Assembly: GCA_037042185.1 (NCBI GenBank)
Contig: JAXQJY010000031.1
Span: 1,054,001 to 1,118,000 of the forward strand
Direction of reading: 5' to 3'
DNA length: 64,000 nucleotides
Origin: Sordariomycetes sp. S80-01Y
Taxonomy: Eukaryota > Ascomycota > Sordariomycetes
Both the position numbers and the translations under genes were made by a program. The notes under the pieces are model-generated. The model searched no databases, had not been told where the DNA came from, and saw only the letters and a list, made by a program, of their open reading frames with translations. Positions 22,582-33,553 of this stretch are shown here, in pieces (the first letter of the stretch is position 1; each line of letters opens with the position of its first letter).

Positions 22582-22917
22582 ATGTTGGCTTCGATAACTC
22601 CTCGCCTTCACGCCCGATCCGAGGAGGACTGGATGCAGCCCAAGCCCATAAATCAACACGACGTAATCACTCGCCAACCAGTATGAGTTACACATTTCAG
22701 CTGAAAGAACAGTACTAAGATTTCATAGGACCCCCAAGCACCAGCCATTGCAACTGCAAATGGTACCTGCAACAAGACTCAAAATGACAAGATCGGCCTG
22801 AATCTTCGTGGAGGTGGCGGCTGCGACGGATGCTGCGGCAGATGTGGTGATTGTGGTAACCCCTGCGGTGAATGTCTTGGACGCACATGCTCTACGGCCT
22901 TTTCTTCTTGTTTTTAA
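22582..22917 (+). CDS. Small cysteine-rich protein, 95 aa, 2 exons
   Basis: Not recognised as a named family. Exon 1 22582-22680 (33 codons), intron 22681-22728 (48 nt; donor GTATGA, branch-like TACTAAG, acceptor CATAG), exon 2 22729-22917. Phase 0 joins give an open frame of 95 residues. The N-terminal 60 residues are polar and carry no signal peptide. The last 31 residues hold nine cysteines in the pattern C-x2-CC-x2-C-x2-C-x3-C-x2-C-x4-C-x6-C, with Gly between most of them, preceded by GGGG; one further Cys lies upstream. This is compatible with a metallothionein-like metal-binding tail or a disulphide-rich cytoplasmic peptide. The stop TAA overlaps an AATAAA poly(A) signal. TATA box, intron signals, stop and poly(A) signal together support a real gene. 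Confidence 0.65.
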
Positions 22918-22921
22918 TAAA
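22916..22921 (+). terminator. AATAAA poly(A) signal overlapping the stop codon
   Basis: The sequence TTTTTAATAAAG places the TAA stop (22915-22917) inside the AATAAA hexamer, so the 3' UTR would be very short unless a later site is used. Confidence 0.5.
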
Positions 22922-23631
22922 GCGAATCGCTCTGCTGATTGTAGATTCCGGTCCTGATTATAATATTACATCCGTTGTCATATATCACACGCTAATAATA
23001 AGTATAGAAACGAAGAGGGCTGTCAGGAACTGTCAGGAACCCCGCCGGAACCTTGCAGCGAGGCCCCTACTACCATCAAGCGAGGACCACTAGGTGCACC
23101 TATAAGAGGCTTAACAGGAGCTTGGGCAGCCCAGAACCTTTACAGATTAGTCAACAGTCGCACCCTAGCTACCTATCCACGGCTTCGCTGCTTACGCGTA
23201 GCGAGCCCCCGTCTAGTTACACCTCTTCAGTCTCTTCAACAACCTAGCCCCTGACAATCCATTAGCTATAACTTAGCTATAATATAATTACTAAGGCTAA
23301 GCCACCTACTAGTTCTATAACTTTAGCACTCGGCTATGATAACCACCCAGTCTCGCACTTATGTGACGTTCGGGTTTGGTCTTGCTACAGGGCGGGTAGA
23401 TCAGAAGAGTCGGTTTGTTGTTCGTAGTACGTTGGGTTATAAGTGCGAGATTACAAATAGAAACAACGTATGAAATCCCCCCATGAGCTTGTCGTAGTGA
23501 TTTGTTTAGTCTTAGCTTGTGCAAGCCAAATGACATATGTATTCTTTAAAACAACGATATGAGTATGACTGCGGAACCCCTAAAACCAAATGCGCAAAAG
23601 ACTCATCATTTCACCCAAGGCAGCTTTTGCT
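22918..23631. other. AT-rich spacer
   Basis: No gene seen. Around 23255-23315 there are imperfect AT-rich repeats of the type TTAGCTATAA. Confidence 0.45.
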
Positions 23632-24557
23632 TCATCTTATCAACCAGGCTGTAGTGAAGAAGCAGGAGAACAAAACTAGAACAGTGTCCACAAGGGGTCT
23701 CATAGCAGCGCCTTCGCTGCCATTCTCTATGTTATTGGCTTTCAAGCAAATCAAGGATGCTTGTGGCGTTTCGCCTGTCGTATAGCACAGGGGATCGCGA
23801 CGGCCCCAGTTGATCATAATAGTCCAGTAACCACCGACCGCAATTTCATAGTCCTGATCTTCATTTGAATCTTCCTCAGGGAGGTAGCTGAATGCTGTTG
23901 AGCCGTCAAATGTGGCAGAGAAGTTCGTAGCTGCAATATCGACATTGTGAGCGTCGTCAAGGCGCGAGGGCAGAGATTCAATAAGGACTTACCAGTGAAC
24001 CCAAAGGCTTGATCAGCTTCTTTACTCTTCTGATTATCGCACTCTTCGGGGACAGACGGTGGAAAGGGACATTCCCCGTCGTTCCAGAAATAGCCATCAG
24101 CAGCTGCTTGGAGTGCGCGTTGACAGTCGTCAGATAGGAATGAACATGAGTTATCACCATCACCTTCTTTTCTTCGGACATTCTTTTTCAGCCAGTCGGG
24201 GGGGTAGAAAGCAACGCAGCTATTCCAGTCGCTATCGTTCCCTGGTAAAGTCACGTCATCAGGCGCCTCGAAAGTAATACGGGTGCCTGTATTGGGTTGC
24301 CCGTCGCCCTTGTGATCGACAGGAGCGACCTCGATCTTAGCCCCCCAACCTGTGATGGTACTGTTCGGTGGGAAAGACTCGGAGACATTGTAGCCGTCAA
24401 AATGAACGATACCGGAGGCGTTACGCCTGTCGCGACCAAAGAAAGCTGCAAACTCGTCCTCAGTGTAATCACCAGGGGTACCGCCGGCGCCAAATGTGCC
24501 ACCGTAGGCGATGTCACATGAGGCAAGCAGTGCGAGCAGCGTTGGTAAAAAGACCAT
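23632..24557 (-). CDS. Secreted, probably GPI-anchored protein of unknown function
   Basis: Two exons, 24557-23993 and 23930-23632, joined across a 62-nt intron (GTAAGT...TTGCAG), give 287 residues. The start at MVFLPTLLALLASCDIAYGG gives a clear signal peptide. The body has several N-x-S/T sites (NASG, NVSE, NSTI, NDSD, NFSA) and eight or so cysteines, fitting an extracellular fold. The C-terminus ends in a small-residue patch (ENGSEGAAM) followed by a hydrophobic stretch (LVDTVLVLFSCFFTTAWLI) and then RWith no further tail beyond one Arg, which is the layout of a GPI-attachment signal. I do not recognise the central domain. A TATA-like element lies at 24640-24645 on the same strand. Likely a cell-wall or surface protein. 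Confidence 0.82.
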
Positions 24558-25603
24558 ATTCTCACGATTTCGACCCTCAGCAGGAAGCTGCAAAAGAGAC
24601 CATGCACTCAGTCACAGCGGAATTTGGACTGGCATTCTGTTTATATTGACCGCTTCGCCGCAAACCAAAGGATGCGTGGCTTGATGAGCTACGTTATTTG
24701 GGGCAGGAGGATGCGTTGTGTAAGGCTGAATTATGAGGGTGCTCAAAAACTGTGGTACGGCAGATCTGAATGTGGGGTCCCCGCCATTCCAGTTTTGCTT
24801 TTCTCTTCACGCATCTGCCTCTACTCGAATCCTTGGGACAATGCACTATGAAGTGGTCGCGCAGTCACCCAAAAAATAAAAAATGAAAGAGAAAAGAAGG
24901 GACTGGGGGCTGAGGAGGCTTAGTAGTACTTCTTGACTTGTCCGTGATCAAATCCATATCGATAGCTTTTCAACAGGCAGCACCGTAATCCAGCATGCCA
25001 CCCCTGACTAACAATGAATCTCATCCTTGGCGCCAGTGCTCTAGGCGCATCCAATCCTCTTCCTTCCAGCACGGAGCCCATGGACGAAGGCGCGCCTAAA
25101 AGACAAGGACATGTTTCCTAAACATCTTTTCTCGAATATGCACTCTTCTGTGTACACTTTCTCTGAACGTGAGAACTCCCACTGGTTTCCCTATGAGAGG
25201 GGAACCATCACGTATGCTTCTGCTGTCCGCTTTGCGAACTCACACTGAATGCACTTGGGTTTCAGTGTATCAAGCCTTCAGAAATAGCGTTCTAACAAGT
25301 GAAAATGTGTAATTATATGCAGGTATAGCCAGATACCTGCCTGCTGAATTCGGGACATGGAATGTGAACTGCAAGGTTAGACCGGAAGTTAGTATTCAAG
25401 CTGCAATTTGGGATCGCGGTGGAAGTAGTAGGAATCCGGTAAAAGGGGTCAGCTTTGTGGCTCGGGGTGCGAGGAATGCCTTCCAGAGGCGAAAAGAAAG
25501 CCGAGGTACTAGGTGTAGTTGGGGCCGAAGTGCGGTTCAGTATCATCCATTTTCATAGGTCTTGAGTTCTGAAGTCAAAACAGGAACCCTCTGCTCTGGT
25601 AAT

Positions 25604-25619
25604 GCATTTAGCGGCTAAA
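25604..25619. promoter_or_regulatory. GCATTTAGC-GGCTAAA palindromic element, copy 1
   Basis: GCATTTAGC is followed directly by GGCTAAA, giving TTTAGC / GCTAAA arms. GGCTAAA is the core of the published XlnR/Xyr1 site. A near copy lies at 26161. Function inferred from motif only. Confidence 0.35.
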
Positions 25620-26160
25620 ATGAACTGTCTGAGCTGCCTCTTTTTCCGCCATGAAGGCCGTATGTGCTGGTGACAGGCAGATGTGAACAAAGAGCTGTAT
25701 ATCAGGCCCAGATCAAGAGGATGGAGGCGCAGAGCTTCGTCAGGCAATGCTCCAGCACAAAAACATTGTGTCCGACAGTAATGCTGGGAGGCCTTTCATT
25801 TGCTTAAAACCAGAGGCAGTGTTTTGTATTTCGTCGCACGTATTACATCGACGCCTTTTTCCTTCTCATTTGCTCCCTCAGCAAAGTCCTGTGGCCGCGG
25901 TCGGTCTGGGCGCAGCCGAGCGTTGGGAATATGGTACCACGCCACGAGTACACATCACCATGTGCCAACAGCTGGGTCTACGGTTAAGCGATAGAACGAA
26001 TGAATATGCATGGATTGTGGTTTTTGGATCATTCAGATTTTTCCGTGCCTCAAACTCCATCACGCCCTTCGTCTCGCTCAAGCAAAGACGAAGCCGCTAC
26101 GCCTCGCTAGTGTTATCGCGGGGCATCGCGGCTGCTCTCCACACCAAGCTTGGCGGCCGT

Positions 26161-26179
26161 GCATTTAGCAGCGGCTAAA
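26161..26179. promoter_or_regulatory. GCATTTAGC-AGC-GGCTAAA palindromic element, copy 2
   Basis: Same two arms as at 25604 with three extra bases between; about 150 bp upstream of the Zn2Cys6 regulator at 26332. Could be a bound operator of that gene or chance. Confidence 0.35.
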
Positions 26180-26331
26180 TGGGAACTGATAACGGACCTC
26201 CATGAATTCGATACGTTATCCGCCCCTCAAGACGTCTTCACCAGTTGATAATTCCCCATCTCGACCCTCGACCTTTCACCAGCTCTAGGATACCCTGAAT
26301 TGGGTGGGAACCAACCCACCGATCCATCGCC

Positions 26332-27821
26332 ATGAGACCGCGCCCTGCTCAGAGGAGACAGCGTGCGACGCGCGCCTGCGATTTCTGCCACCGTAGAGGG
26401 CTTAAATGCCGTCGGGCCAGTGCAAGAACCGACCAAGATCAGGATGGCTTCCCTGGATGCCTCACCTGCGTGGACTACGAAGTTGCGTGCACAACCAACC
26501 GGCCCATGCGGAGGAGAGGCAGAAAGCCCACCTTGCCAAGATTGAACGAGCTAGATAACCAGCAAGCTGGAGACCAATGTTCGGATTTCAAGTCGATGCA
26601 CGCTATACGGCGGCTGACACGTATCTACCGTGATACAATGCATCAATGCTAGTATGGGCCCAATTCAGTAGCTGAAGACACCAAGACTGAACATTGTCCA
26701 GCTTCCCTTTCCTCCCTGAGATCGATTTGATGACGCGATGGGAGGATGGTATTCCTGATCCCGAGGGGCCATCGTACATGTTGCTGATGGCACTTTGCGC
26801 CGTCAGCGCCCAGACAGCGGCGCTGGATGCAGTCTTCGATACCGCACTGCTCGAGGGCCTTTCCGTGCCGGATAGCGAGCAGTACTTCTCAGAGGCTGTG
26901 TCAAAGATACCGATACGGATTGTCCAGTCGCAGGACCTTGACTACTTGCGATCCTTTGGACTCTTGGCTGTTTATTCCCTGCGGCGAGGAAATCATAGCG
27001 ACCTCCAACGTCATTTAGGACTGTACTTTGCATCAGTTGCGCAGCACGGCTTCCACGACGAAGGCCGCTGGCCCGACGATATCTCCATTTCCGAGGTGGA
27101 TGATCGGCGCCGGCTTTTTTGGTGCGTCTACCGGCTCGAGATTCACTCCGCATGTGTCCTCGGCCACGTGGTAAGGATGCCAGAATCCCAGGTTTCGGTC
27201 CTGTATCCCCGCATCACCCCGGCCATGGATCCCGAAACTCATGCTTGGACCGCCGGCTGGGACTATATCACGGATCTCTTCCGGCTATTGGAGTATGCCA
27301 TCTTTAGTCTTCATGGCTGCAAAAACCGCAAGCCTTTGCTCGCCGTGCTATGTGACCGTCCATCTCCGGCAACGCTGCTTGACAGCTTGGCTCGCCTCAA
27401 AGCGAGCAAGTCACGCATCCTTCTCGGCTTGGCCGAGCCCGACAGTAGCTTCCAGAGTAACCGGTGCAAGTTCATGGCAGTCCAGATCACCTGCACAGAA
27501 GCGCTCGTCACCATCATGGCCTTACTGTACTGTCAAGCGCCCGCAGTGGAGGTGATGGAAGTCGCCCAAAGCTTCCTTGAGGAAGTGACCAAAGCGCCGC
27601 TCATTATGTTCAAGGTGGCAAGCAGCCAGATTGTCCATCAAGTCCTTGGCGTTGGCCACATGCTCTGCAACGCCTCGCGTTACGACAATGGCCGGTATAG
27701 ATCTGAGGCGAAGCGGCTGATTGCATTCCTCGGAGATTTGGTCAAGAACCTAGAGCACGATATTCCTTCCGCGGCAGATGCGGGAGAGCGACTCCTCGCC
27801 TTGGCGGAGGCCATCTATTGA
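26332..27821 (+). CDS. Zn2Cys6 transcription factor, 2 exons
   Basis: Nuclear DNA-binding regulator of about 479 residues. Exons 26332-26651 and 26702-27821; the 50-nt intron (GTATGG...TCCAG) joins TA to C to restore YFPFLPEID, the conserved start of the fungal middle homology region. The N-terminal cluster has Cys16, Cys19, Cys26, Cys43, Cys46 and Cys53 (CDFCHRRGLKC ... CLTC ... C), with a longer loop than usual between the third and fourth Cys. The middle region has RRRLFWCVYRLEIHSACVLG, the typical fungal_trans block. It is convergent with the MFS permease at 28045 and near an amidase, so it may control those two genes. Target not derivable. Confidence 0.88.
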
Positions 27822-28044
27822 TGTACAACAAGGTCGCTGACGAGTTATTATTCAACTGTAAATAAGACGCCAACGTAGAGGACTCAGGTATGATTGTCTT
27901 CTTCCCATATCGTGACTATTCTGCCCTGTCCCAGAGATTTGATGGACTCTAGACTCGTCAACGTGCTATTAATCCAGACTATGAACTTCTGTAAAACAAA
28001 CACCCGTATATAAATCACAATAGCCTTCGCCAACAAAGTTTCTT

Positions 28045-29709
28045 TCACTCCTGGGAGACTACCGTGGTAGCCATGTACTTCTGGTAAGCAGGGATGCACC
28101 ATCGGCGAATCCGCTTGCCGTATAGGATCATGACCACGAATGTCAGCGAACACGCGATGGATGTCATGGCTGCCGTGATGAAGCAGTTCTGCAGCCCTTG
28201 CGTCGTCCACCAAGGTGTGATGGCATAGCTGATGCCGAAGCCAATCGTGTTTCGGATCACCATGACTGACACTGTCGTCTCTCCCGCGATCTCCTTGAAG
28301 CAGTCGACATTGTAGCTCACCGCGATTGCTCCGCCGGTCACAACACCGAATGTCAGCATGCCGAGGCCAAACACCAGACCAATCCAGTGGACGTTGTGAT
28401 AAGCGCCAACGCCCCAGGTGATGAGCCCAGCGGCAGAGATGACTCCGGAAGCTGCTAAGACCCAGAGGCGGTGCTCGGGCTCACGGATACCATTGTTGCG
28501 CCGTGCCAGCTTGAGGGCGATCCAGTCTGCTGCATTGCCGGAGAAGAGAGATGCAAATGCTGCGCCAATGATGGGCCCAGCGTAGACGCAGCCCACCTGC
28601 GCAGCTGACCAGTTGTATGGCGCTCCTGTCAGGACAGGACTGGCTGTTCCATTCAGGACATTGTACCATGCCAGATTGATACCGTAGAGAAACCCAGCCC
28701 ATGCGACGGTAGGGAATCGGAATATCATGATCAAAGGCCTGTATATCATGCGCAGCATATCGAGGTTGCTGGGTCGTCCTGGCAAGGCTTTGAATAGGCC
28801 GTACTTGCCCCAGCCGGCGTTGATGTTCCGGCTCGGGGAAATGGAGTGTGGCGGTGTTGTGTCAGTCGTCGCTGTAGGTGCTGGGGGCTTCTTTTCCGAG
28901 TCTGTGTTCTCTTTGCCTCTCGCCAGGTTCTCGTTTCCCAAAGTGCTGCTACCAGATGTTTCTCCCTCGATAGCAGTGTTGCGGAAGTAGATAGTCTCCT
29001 CCATGAAGAAGAACAGAATCACGAAGCACACTGCACATACGATGGTACCAAAGTTCATGGTCCAGCGCCATCCGTATGCATCATTGAACCATCCGGCAAC
29101 AAGTGGAGCTAAGAAGTTGGACCCGAACAAGATGAAGACGTACAGTCCCATGTAGGTGCCTCGGTTGTGTGCAAAGAAGAGGTCATACACTGTGACTTCG
29201 CACAAGGACTCAATAGGCGAGACAATTATGCCGATCAATACTCGGTGTGCGAACCACTCTCCAGCAGATGACGAGTATGCCGTCCACGCCATCATCGGAA
29301 CCGTGAGGAGCATAGTGATGAGGTACACCCCACGGCGGCCATATGTCAGGGCGATGGGCTGCCATAGCAAGCAGGCCCAGCCGAAGAACAGGAACATGAC
29401 ACCGGTGCCTTGAACAAGATTTGCGGTGGAGATGCCAGTATCTGCTGTGATGTCCGCCAGGACAGAATACTGAAGTGAGGTCGCGATGCCAGTTCCGAAG
29501 ACGTAGAGATATGCCATGCTGACAGCGAGAAGCTTGCGGCGGTACGTCCAGTTCAGCGGATCGTTGGGGTCGGAGCTTGGCCGCGGGATCAAAACAATAT
29601 CTTTATGAGAGCTGCCGTGGAGGCTGGAGGTGGCTTGGCCGCCAATGTCCACAAGGCGGACGGTGCCAGGCACCTGATCGACGATTTCATCGGGGCTATT
29701 TCTCGCCAT
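28045..29709 (-). CDS. MFS transporter (DHA1 / HOL1-like)
   Basis: Single-exon, 554-residue major facilitator of the drug:H+ antiporter-like group. The N-terminal RPSSDPNDPLNWTYRRK motif precedes the first membrane segment and is the hallmark of this fungal subgroup. YGRRGVYL lies between segments 2 and 3; a charged central loop (about residues 250-310, with SEKKPPAPTATTDT) separates two six-helix halves. Related fungal proteins move small organic molecules, ions or drugs. It is divergent from the amidase at 30303 over a 593-bp shared promoter and convergent with the Zn2Cys6 regulator, suggesting uptake or export of an amide-type compound. Confidence 0.9.
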   Translation of the reverse strand: MARNSPDEIVDQVPGTVRLVDIGGQATSSLHGSSHKDIVLIPRPSSDPNDPLNWTYRRKLLAVSMAYLYVFGTGIATSLQYSVLADITADTGISTANLVQGTGVMFLFFGWACLLWQPIALTYGRRGVYLITMLLTVPMMAWTAYSSSAGEWFAHRVLIGIIVSPIESLCEVTVYDLFFAHNRGTYMGLYVFILFGSNFLAPLVAGWFNDAYGWRWTMNFGTIVCAVCFVILFFFMEETIYFRNTAIEGETSGSSTLGNENLARGKENTDSEKKPPAPTATTDTTPPHSISPSRNINAGWGKYGLFKALPGRPSNLDMLRMIYRPLIMIFRFPTVAWAGFLYGINLAWYNVLNGTASPVLTGAPYNWSAAQVGCVYAGPIIGAAFASLFSGNAADWIALKLARRNNGIREPEHRLWVLAASGVISAAGLITWGVGAYHNVHWIGLVFGLGMLTFGVVTGGAIAVSYNVDCFKEIAGETTVSVMVIRNTIGFGISYAITPWWTTQGLQNCFITAAMTSIACSLTFVVMILYGKRIRRWCIPAYQKYMATTVVSQE

Positions 29710-30302
29710 TGTGGCGTTGCCAGATGAGGAAGAACTTGTAAATTAATGATGTTGCTTTCGGTGAGCTGCATCGAGAGGAGATGGAGCTGTAGAGGAAGAG
29801 AGTGGAATATATATCTTAACCCTTCACATGGTTGGCAGGAAAGACGGAGTCCCACGGGTTGTGATACCAGGTGGGAAGCCACTAGCCTATCACATTATTC
29901 AGTTTAGAGCTCCAGGACCCGATAACGTGGCATTGGTAAGATAGCGCACACCCCATGCACCCCGGACGTCTGCTGATTAGATTGCGGGCTGATACAGTCA
30001 ATTAACAGCTGTTGAATGTTGCAACTCCTTACAAGCCGGAGGGCAATCTGCAGCTGCTAAATAACATTCGATAATAACCGCTCCAGATGCTGCCCACCCC
30101 AGATCGCCCATTATTTCACGTCTCCACGGATGAATGGGTATTCAATGAAACTGATATTTTTGGATAGTGTGAACGTCCAGCGAGGAATCAGCATAAATGA
30201 CAGCGTCAGCCCACTAAAGTCTCTCATGACAATCTCGAGCTCTTCAGTGTTCTCTACCGTCATTTGATCCTAGTACAGAAAACAAACCGGGTTTGCATAA
30301 TC
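29710..30302. promoter_or_regulatory. Divergent promoter region, MFS / amidase
   Basis: 593 bp between two outward-facing starts. A TATATAT-type element sits around 29806-29815 for the MFS gene. No palindromic CGG element was recognised with confidence. Confidence 0.4.
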
Positions 30303-32383
30303 ATGGGTTCTCTCAGCGCTCCACCAGTAAGTCTGGGCTATCTTACAGCTCTTGTATGCCTGCGCCAAACTTTTTATGACTGACTTGAAAGACCCTATCC
30401 ATTGTGGAGGCTAGTATCAAAGACCTTGCATCGGCACTCTCTGATGGCCACATCAACAGCGTTGAGCTGACTGCAAAGCATCTCTTACGCATTGCAAAGT
30501 ATGACCGTCGCGCGACAATTCTCAACTCAACACCCATTATCAGCGAGGATGTGTTCGAAGCTGCGCAGGCGTCGGACGACCGCCGCGCATCAGGCAAGGC
30601 ATTGAGCCCGTTAGATGGCATCCCGTGCACGATCAAGGACTCGTACAAGATAAAGGGCATGACCGTGGCAGCTGGGTCTCCTGCATTCAGGAACCTTACT
30701 GCGAACGAGGACGCTTTCACGGTCAAAAAGATCAAGGAAGCTGGCGCCGTGATACTGGGCCGGACCAACATGCCGCCCATGGCTGCTGGCGGGATGCAGC
30801 GCGGAGTTTACGGGCGTGCCGAGTCGCCTTACAACGCCGACTATCTCACGGCAGCATTCGCCTCAGGGTCGTCAAACGGCTCGGCTACTGCAACTGCAGC
30901 GAGCTTTGGTCTCTTCGGTATGGGAGAAGAGACCATTTCCTCCGGCCGTTCTCCCGCATCGAACAACGGCCTGGTGGCCTACACTCCGTCCCGAGGTCTG
31001 ATTTCGATTCGAGGAAACTGGCCACTGTTCCCGACATGTGACACGGTCGTTCCCCATACGCGATCGGTGGAAGACATGTTCGCTCTGCTGGATGTCATTG
31101 TTGCAAAAGATGAGGAGACTACATGTGACTTCTGGAGAGAGCAGCCCTTCGTCGAACTTCCAGACGTCAACAGTATCCGCCCAAAGTCATACCAGGATCT
31201 ATCTGATGAGAGGGCTCTTTCAGGAAAGAAGATTGGCGTCCCAAAGATGTACATCGGCCAGCTTGACTCTGACCCCACAGCTCGAAAGGTCCATACTCGC
31301 CAGTCCGTCGTCGATCTCTGGGAGAACGCTCGCAAGGTCCTGGAGGGACTTGGAGCTACCGTGATCGAGGTTGACTTCCCTGTCGTCACTAAATTTGAAA
31401 ACTCTCCAGGCCACGTAAACAGCTCTGCGGGAGAAAGCATCGCGCCTCCTCATCACAACGAGATTGACATGTGCCAGCTTATGGCCTACTCCTGGGATGA
31501 CTTCCTCGCCAACAACGGCGACGCAGGCGTTGCGACCAGTCTCGCGCAGGTGGACTCGGGAACCATCTTCCCTCGTCCGTCGGGGTCAATCCCAGACAAA
31601 TACGACGCTAACGACCCGCTCGTCCGCCATGGAGACGTTGTCGCTCACATTACTGGCGGCCGCGTTCCCACTTACGAGATCCCCGGCATGGGCCAGGCTC
31701 TGCGCAACCTCGAGTCTAAGCGCAAGACAGACTACGAAGACTGGCTCGAGGAGCTCGGTCTCGACACCGTGGTTTGGCCGTGCAACGGCGATGTTGGCAA
31801 GGCGGATGCGGATGTCAACGATAAGTCTGCGACGGATGCATGGCGCAACGGTGTTCTTTATTCGAACGGTAATTGTGCCATCCGACAATTGGGCATCCCC
31901 ACCGTCAGTGTTCCCATGGGAGTCATGTCCGACACGAAGATGCCTGTTAACCTCACTTTCGCGTCGAAAGCGTACGATGACAACAGCCTGTTCCGCTATG
32001 CCTACGCCTTTGAGAAAGCAAGTCAGCTGCGACAGGCACCCTCACGGACCCCAGCGCTTTTGACAGACTCGTTTCCGCTTGCTGCGGGAAGTAGAAGCAT
32101 CACTTCAGCGCCACCAGAGCTGTTCGTGGATAGTGTGGATGAGAGGAAGGCTTCGGGTAGGGTGCAGCAAGATGAGCTATCCGCTTTACGGGTATATGTT
32201 GACGGCGACGAGTTAAGCAGTGTGAAGCTTCAGAATGGCCACTGGGAGGTGGAATACGAGGCTGGGAGCGCATGGAGCGGTCGTCCCGAGGAGAAGGGCA
32301 TTCCGGATCCGGAGAAGTCTATGATGGTCGTCGTAGCGGCAGGGAAGAACGGAAGGTCTAGTGGCAAGATGGCTTTCGTGTAG
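30303..32383 (+). CDS. Amidase-signature hydrolase, 2 exons
   Basis: Amide hydrolase of 671 residues. A tiny first exon (30303-30326, MGSLSAPP) is joined over a 65-nt intron (GTAAGT...GAAAG) to 30392-32383. The Ser-cisSer-Lys triad region is visible: Lys in GIPCTIKDSYKIKGM, the cis-Ser in FASGSSNGSATA, and the nucleophile region GEETISSGRSPAS, which deviates from the usual DTGGSIRxPA but keeps Ser, Arg and Pro-Ala in register. After about residue 570 there is an extra C-terminal domain (LRVYVDGDELSSVKLQNGHW...) not found in simple amidases. Neighbour MFS permease and regulator suggest a small catabolic group. Substrate unknown. Confidence 0.88.
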
Positions 32384-33054
32384 ATCTCGTACGAATTCAA
32401 TCAAGTTCATTCTCGTTACCAAGGTCATTCTTCTCGGCCCCTAACTTAGTAGTAATATTCATTGGAAGCCACTCAACCTGGAGCTCCCGGGTTTAACAAA
32501 CGCCCTATCCTCCAGGAGCTGGCAGAGGCAACTTCGCCTCTCCTCCACGTCCATCCCTATCTTTTTTTACCTTGCATAGTCGTTCAATTCGTTCCTCAAC
32601 TTCCTGGTGGCGCCTGGCTACATTATGTGTGGAACCGTGCTCCATCGTGCCGCTGCTGTAGGTGAAGGCCCGGATTATCGAAGAATCTGGAGTCTGGTTG
32701 GACGCACGATCTTTAGCAACTGCTTAGGAGCGCATGAGTATGTATATGTAAAGAATTCTTCGGTCACCCTGTGATCAGGACTTCTGCGGTCGATTAAGCC
32801 CAGGCGGCAACGAGCCCGAAACTCCGCGCAGCAGCAGCACAACGACGTGTAGGGCTGGTGAGGCGAAGAAGCCCTGTCTGCACATATCTTGGAATAAAAA
32901 GTACCCTTTGTGATCATCCTCACAGATAATTTAATCCGGATTTTGAACAAAATGAATTCTATCTTCCCTATTTCGTACATCATAGAAGTATGTAGAGCAC
33001 TTTACGAATTTCGACTGTGCATAGCTAGCGATACAACCCAATGGTATAGCCCAT
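32384..33054. other. Intergenic, convergent 3' regions
   Basis: No gene seen between the amidase and the small secreted protein gene. Confidence 0.45.
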
Positions 33055-33553
33055 CTAGCAAGCGTTGAGACCAGCTTGCACGTTCCAGCCCTCGGTGTTG
33101 TCTTGGCGGCCGACCGCGAAGTCAACAGCGTAAAGACCATCTTGCTGGCACTGGTCGAAGATGTGGTCGACGTAGTCGGCGAAGACACCACATTCCATGT
33201 CCCTGAGCTCTTCGCCCGTGTTGTTGCACAGCCAAATGGCAGCGTCGTTGGAGCAAGACACGCGAGCGCATTTTCCCACCTCAGCGCCACAGACGGCACC
33301 GAGCCCCCTAAGATAGTTCTGACCCTCAACGAAGGCCTCGCGTTCCTGGTCTGTCGTGACCACGGTACCGGGTCCACAGGTGATCTCGCCCTGCAGGATT
33401 GCAAATTTCAGTAAGGGCTTCTTCCGCGTGTAGATCTTAGACTTGGGGAGATTCATGGAAGGAACGTACGTCGTCACGAGCAGTCAAGCTGTTGCTCGGA
33501 GCGGCCACGGCGACAGTGGCCAAGGCGAGAACGGAAGTGAGAGTGACCTGCAT
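33055..33553 (-). CDS. Small secreted cysteine-rich protein (effector candidate)
   Basis: Exons 33553-33470 and 33390-33055, joined in phase 0 over a 79-nt intron (GTACGT...CTGCAG), give 139 residues. Signal peptide MQVTLTSVLALATVAVAA is followed by PSNSLTARDD, a Kex2-like dibasic-poor propeptide region, then GEITCGPGTVV. The mature part has eight cysteines (TCGPG, VCGAE, KCARVSC, WLCNN, ECGVF, QCQQ and the terminal Cys), enough for four disulphides, and a glycosylation site NNTG. No enzyme motif is seen. Size, secretion and Cys content fit the small secreted proteins that plant- or insect-associated fungi often use as effectors; that role is inference. TATAAAAG on the same strand lies at 33684-33691. 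Confidence 0.82.

Larger units (their letters stand above)
24558..26331. other. Intergenic, regulator promoter side
   Basis: No gene recognised over 1.8 kb. Two related elements at 25604-25619 and 26161-26179 are listed separately. Confidence 0.45.

Noticed and set aside
25747-26178. 143-codon plus-strand open frame
   Set aside because: No recognisable motif and overlaps the regulator promoter elements.
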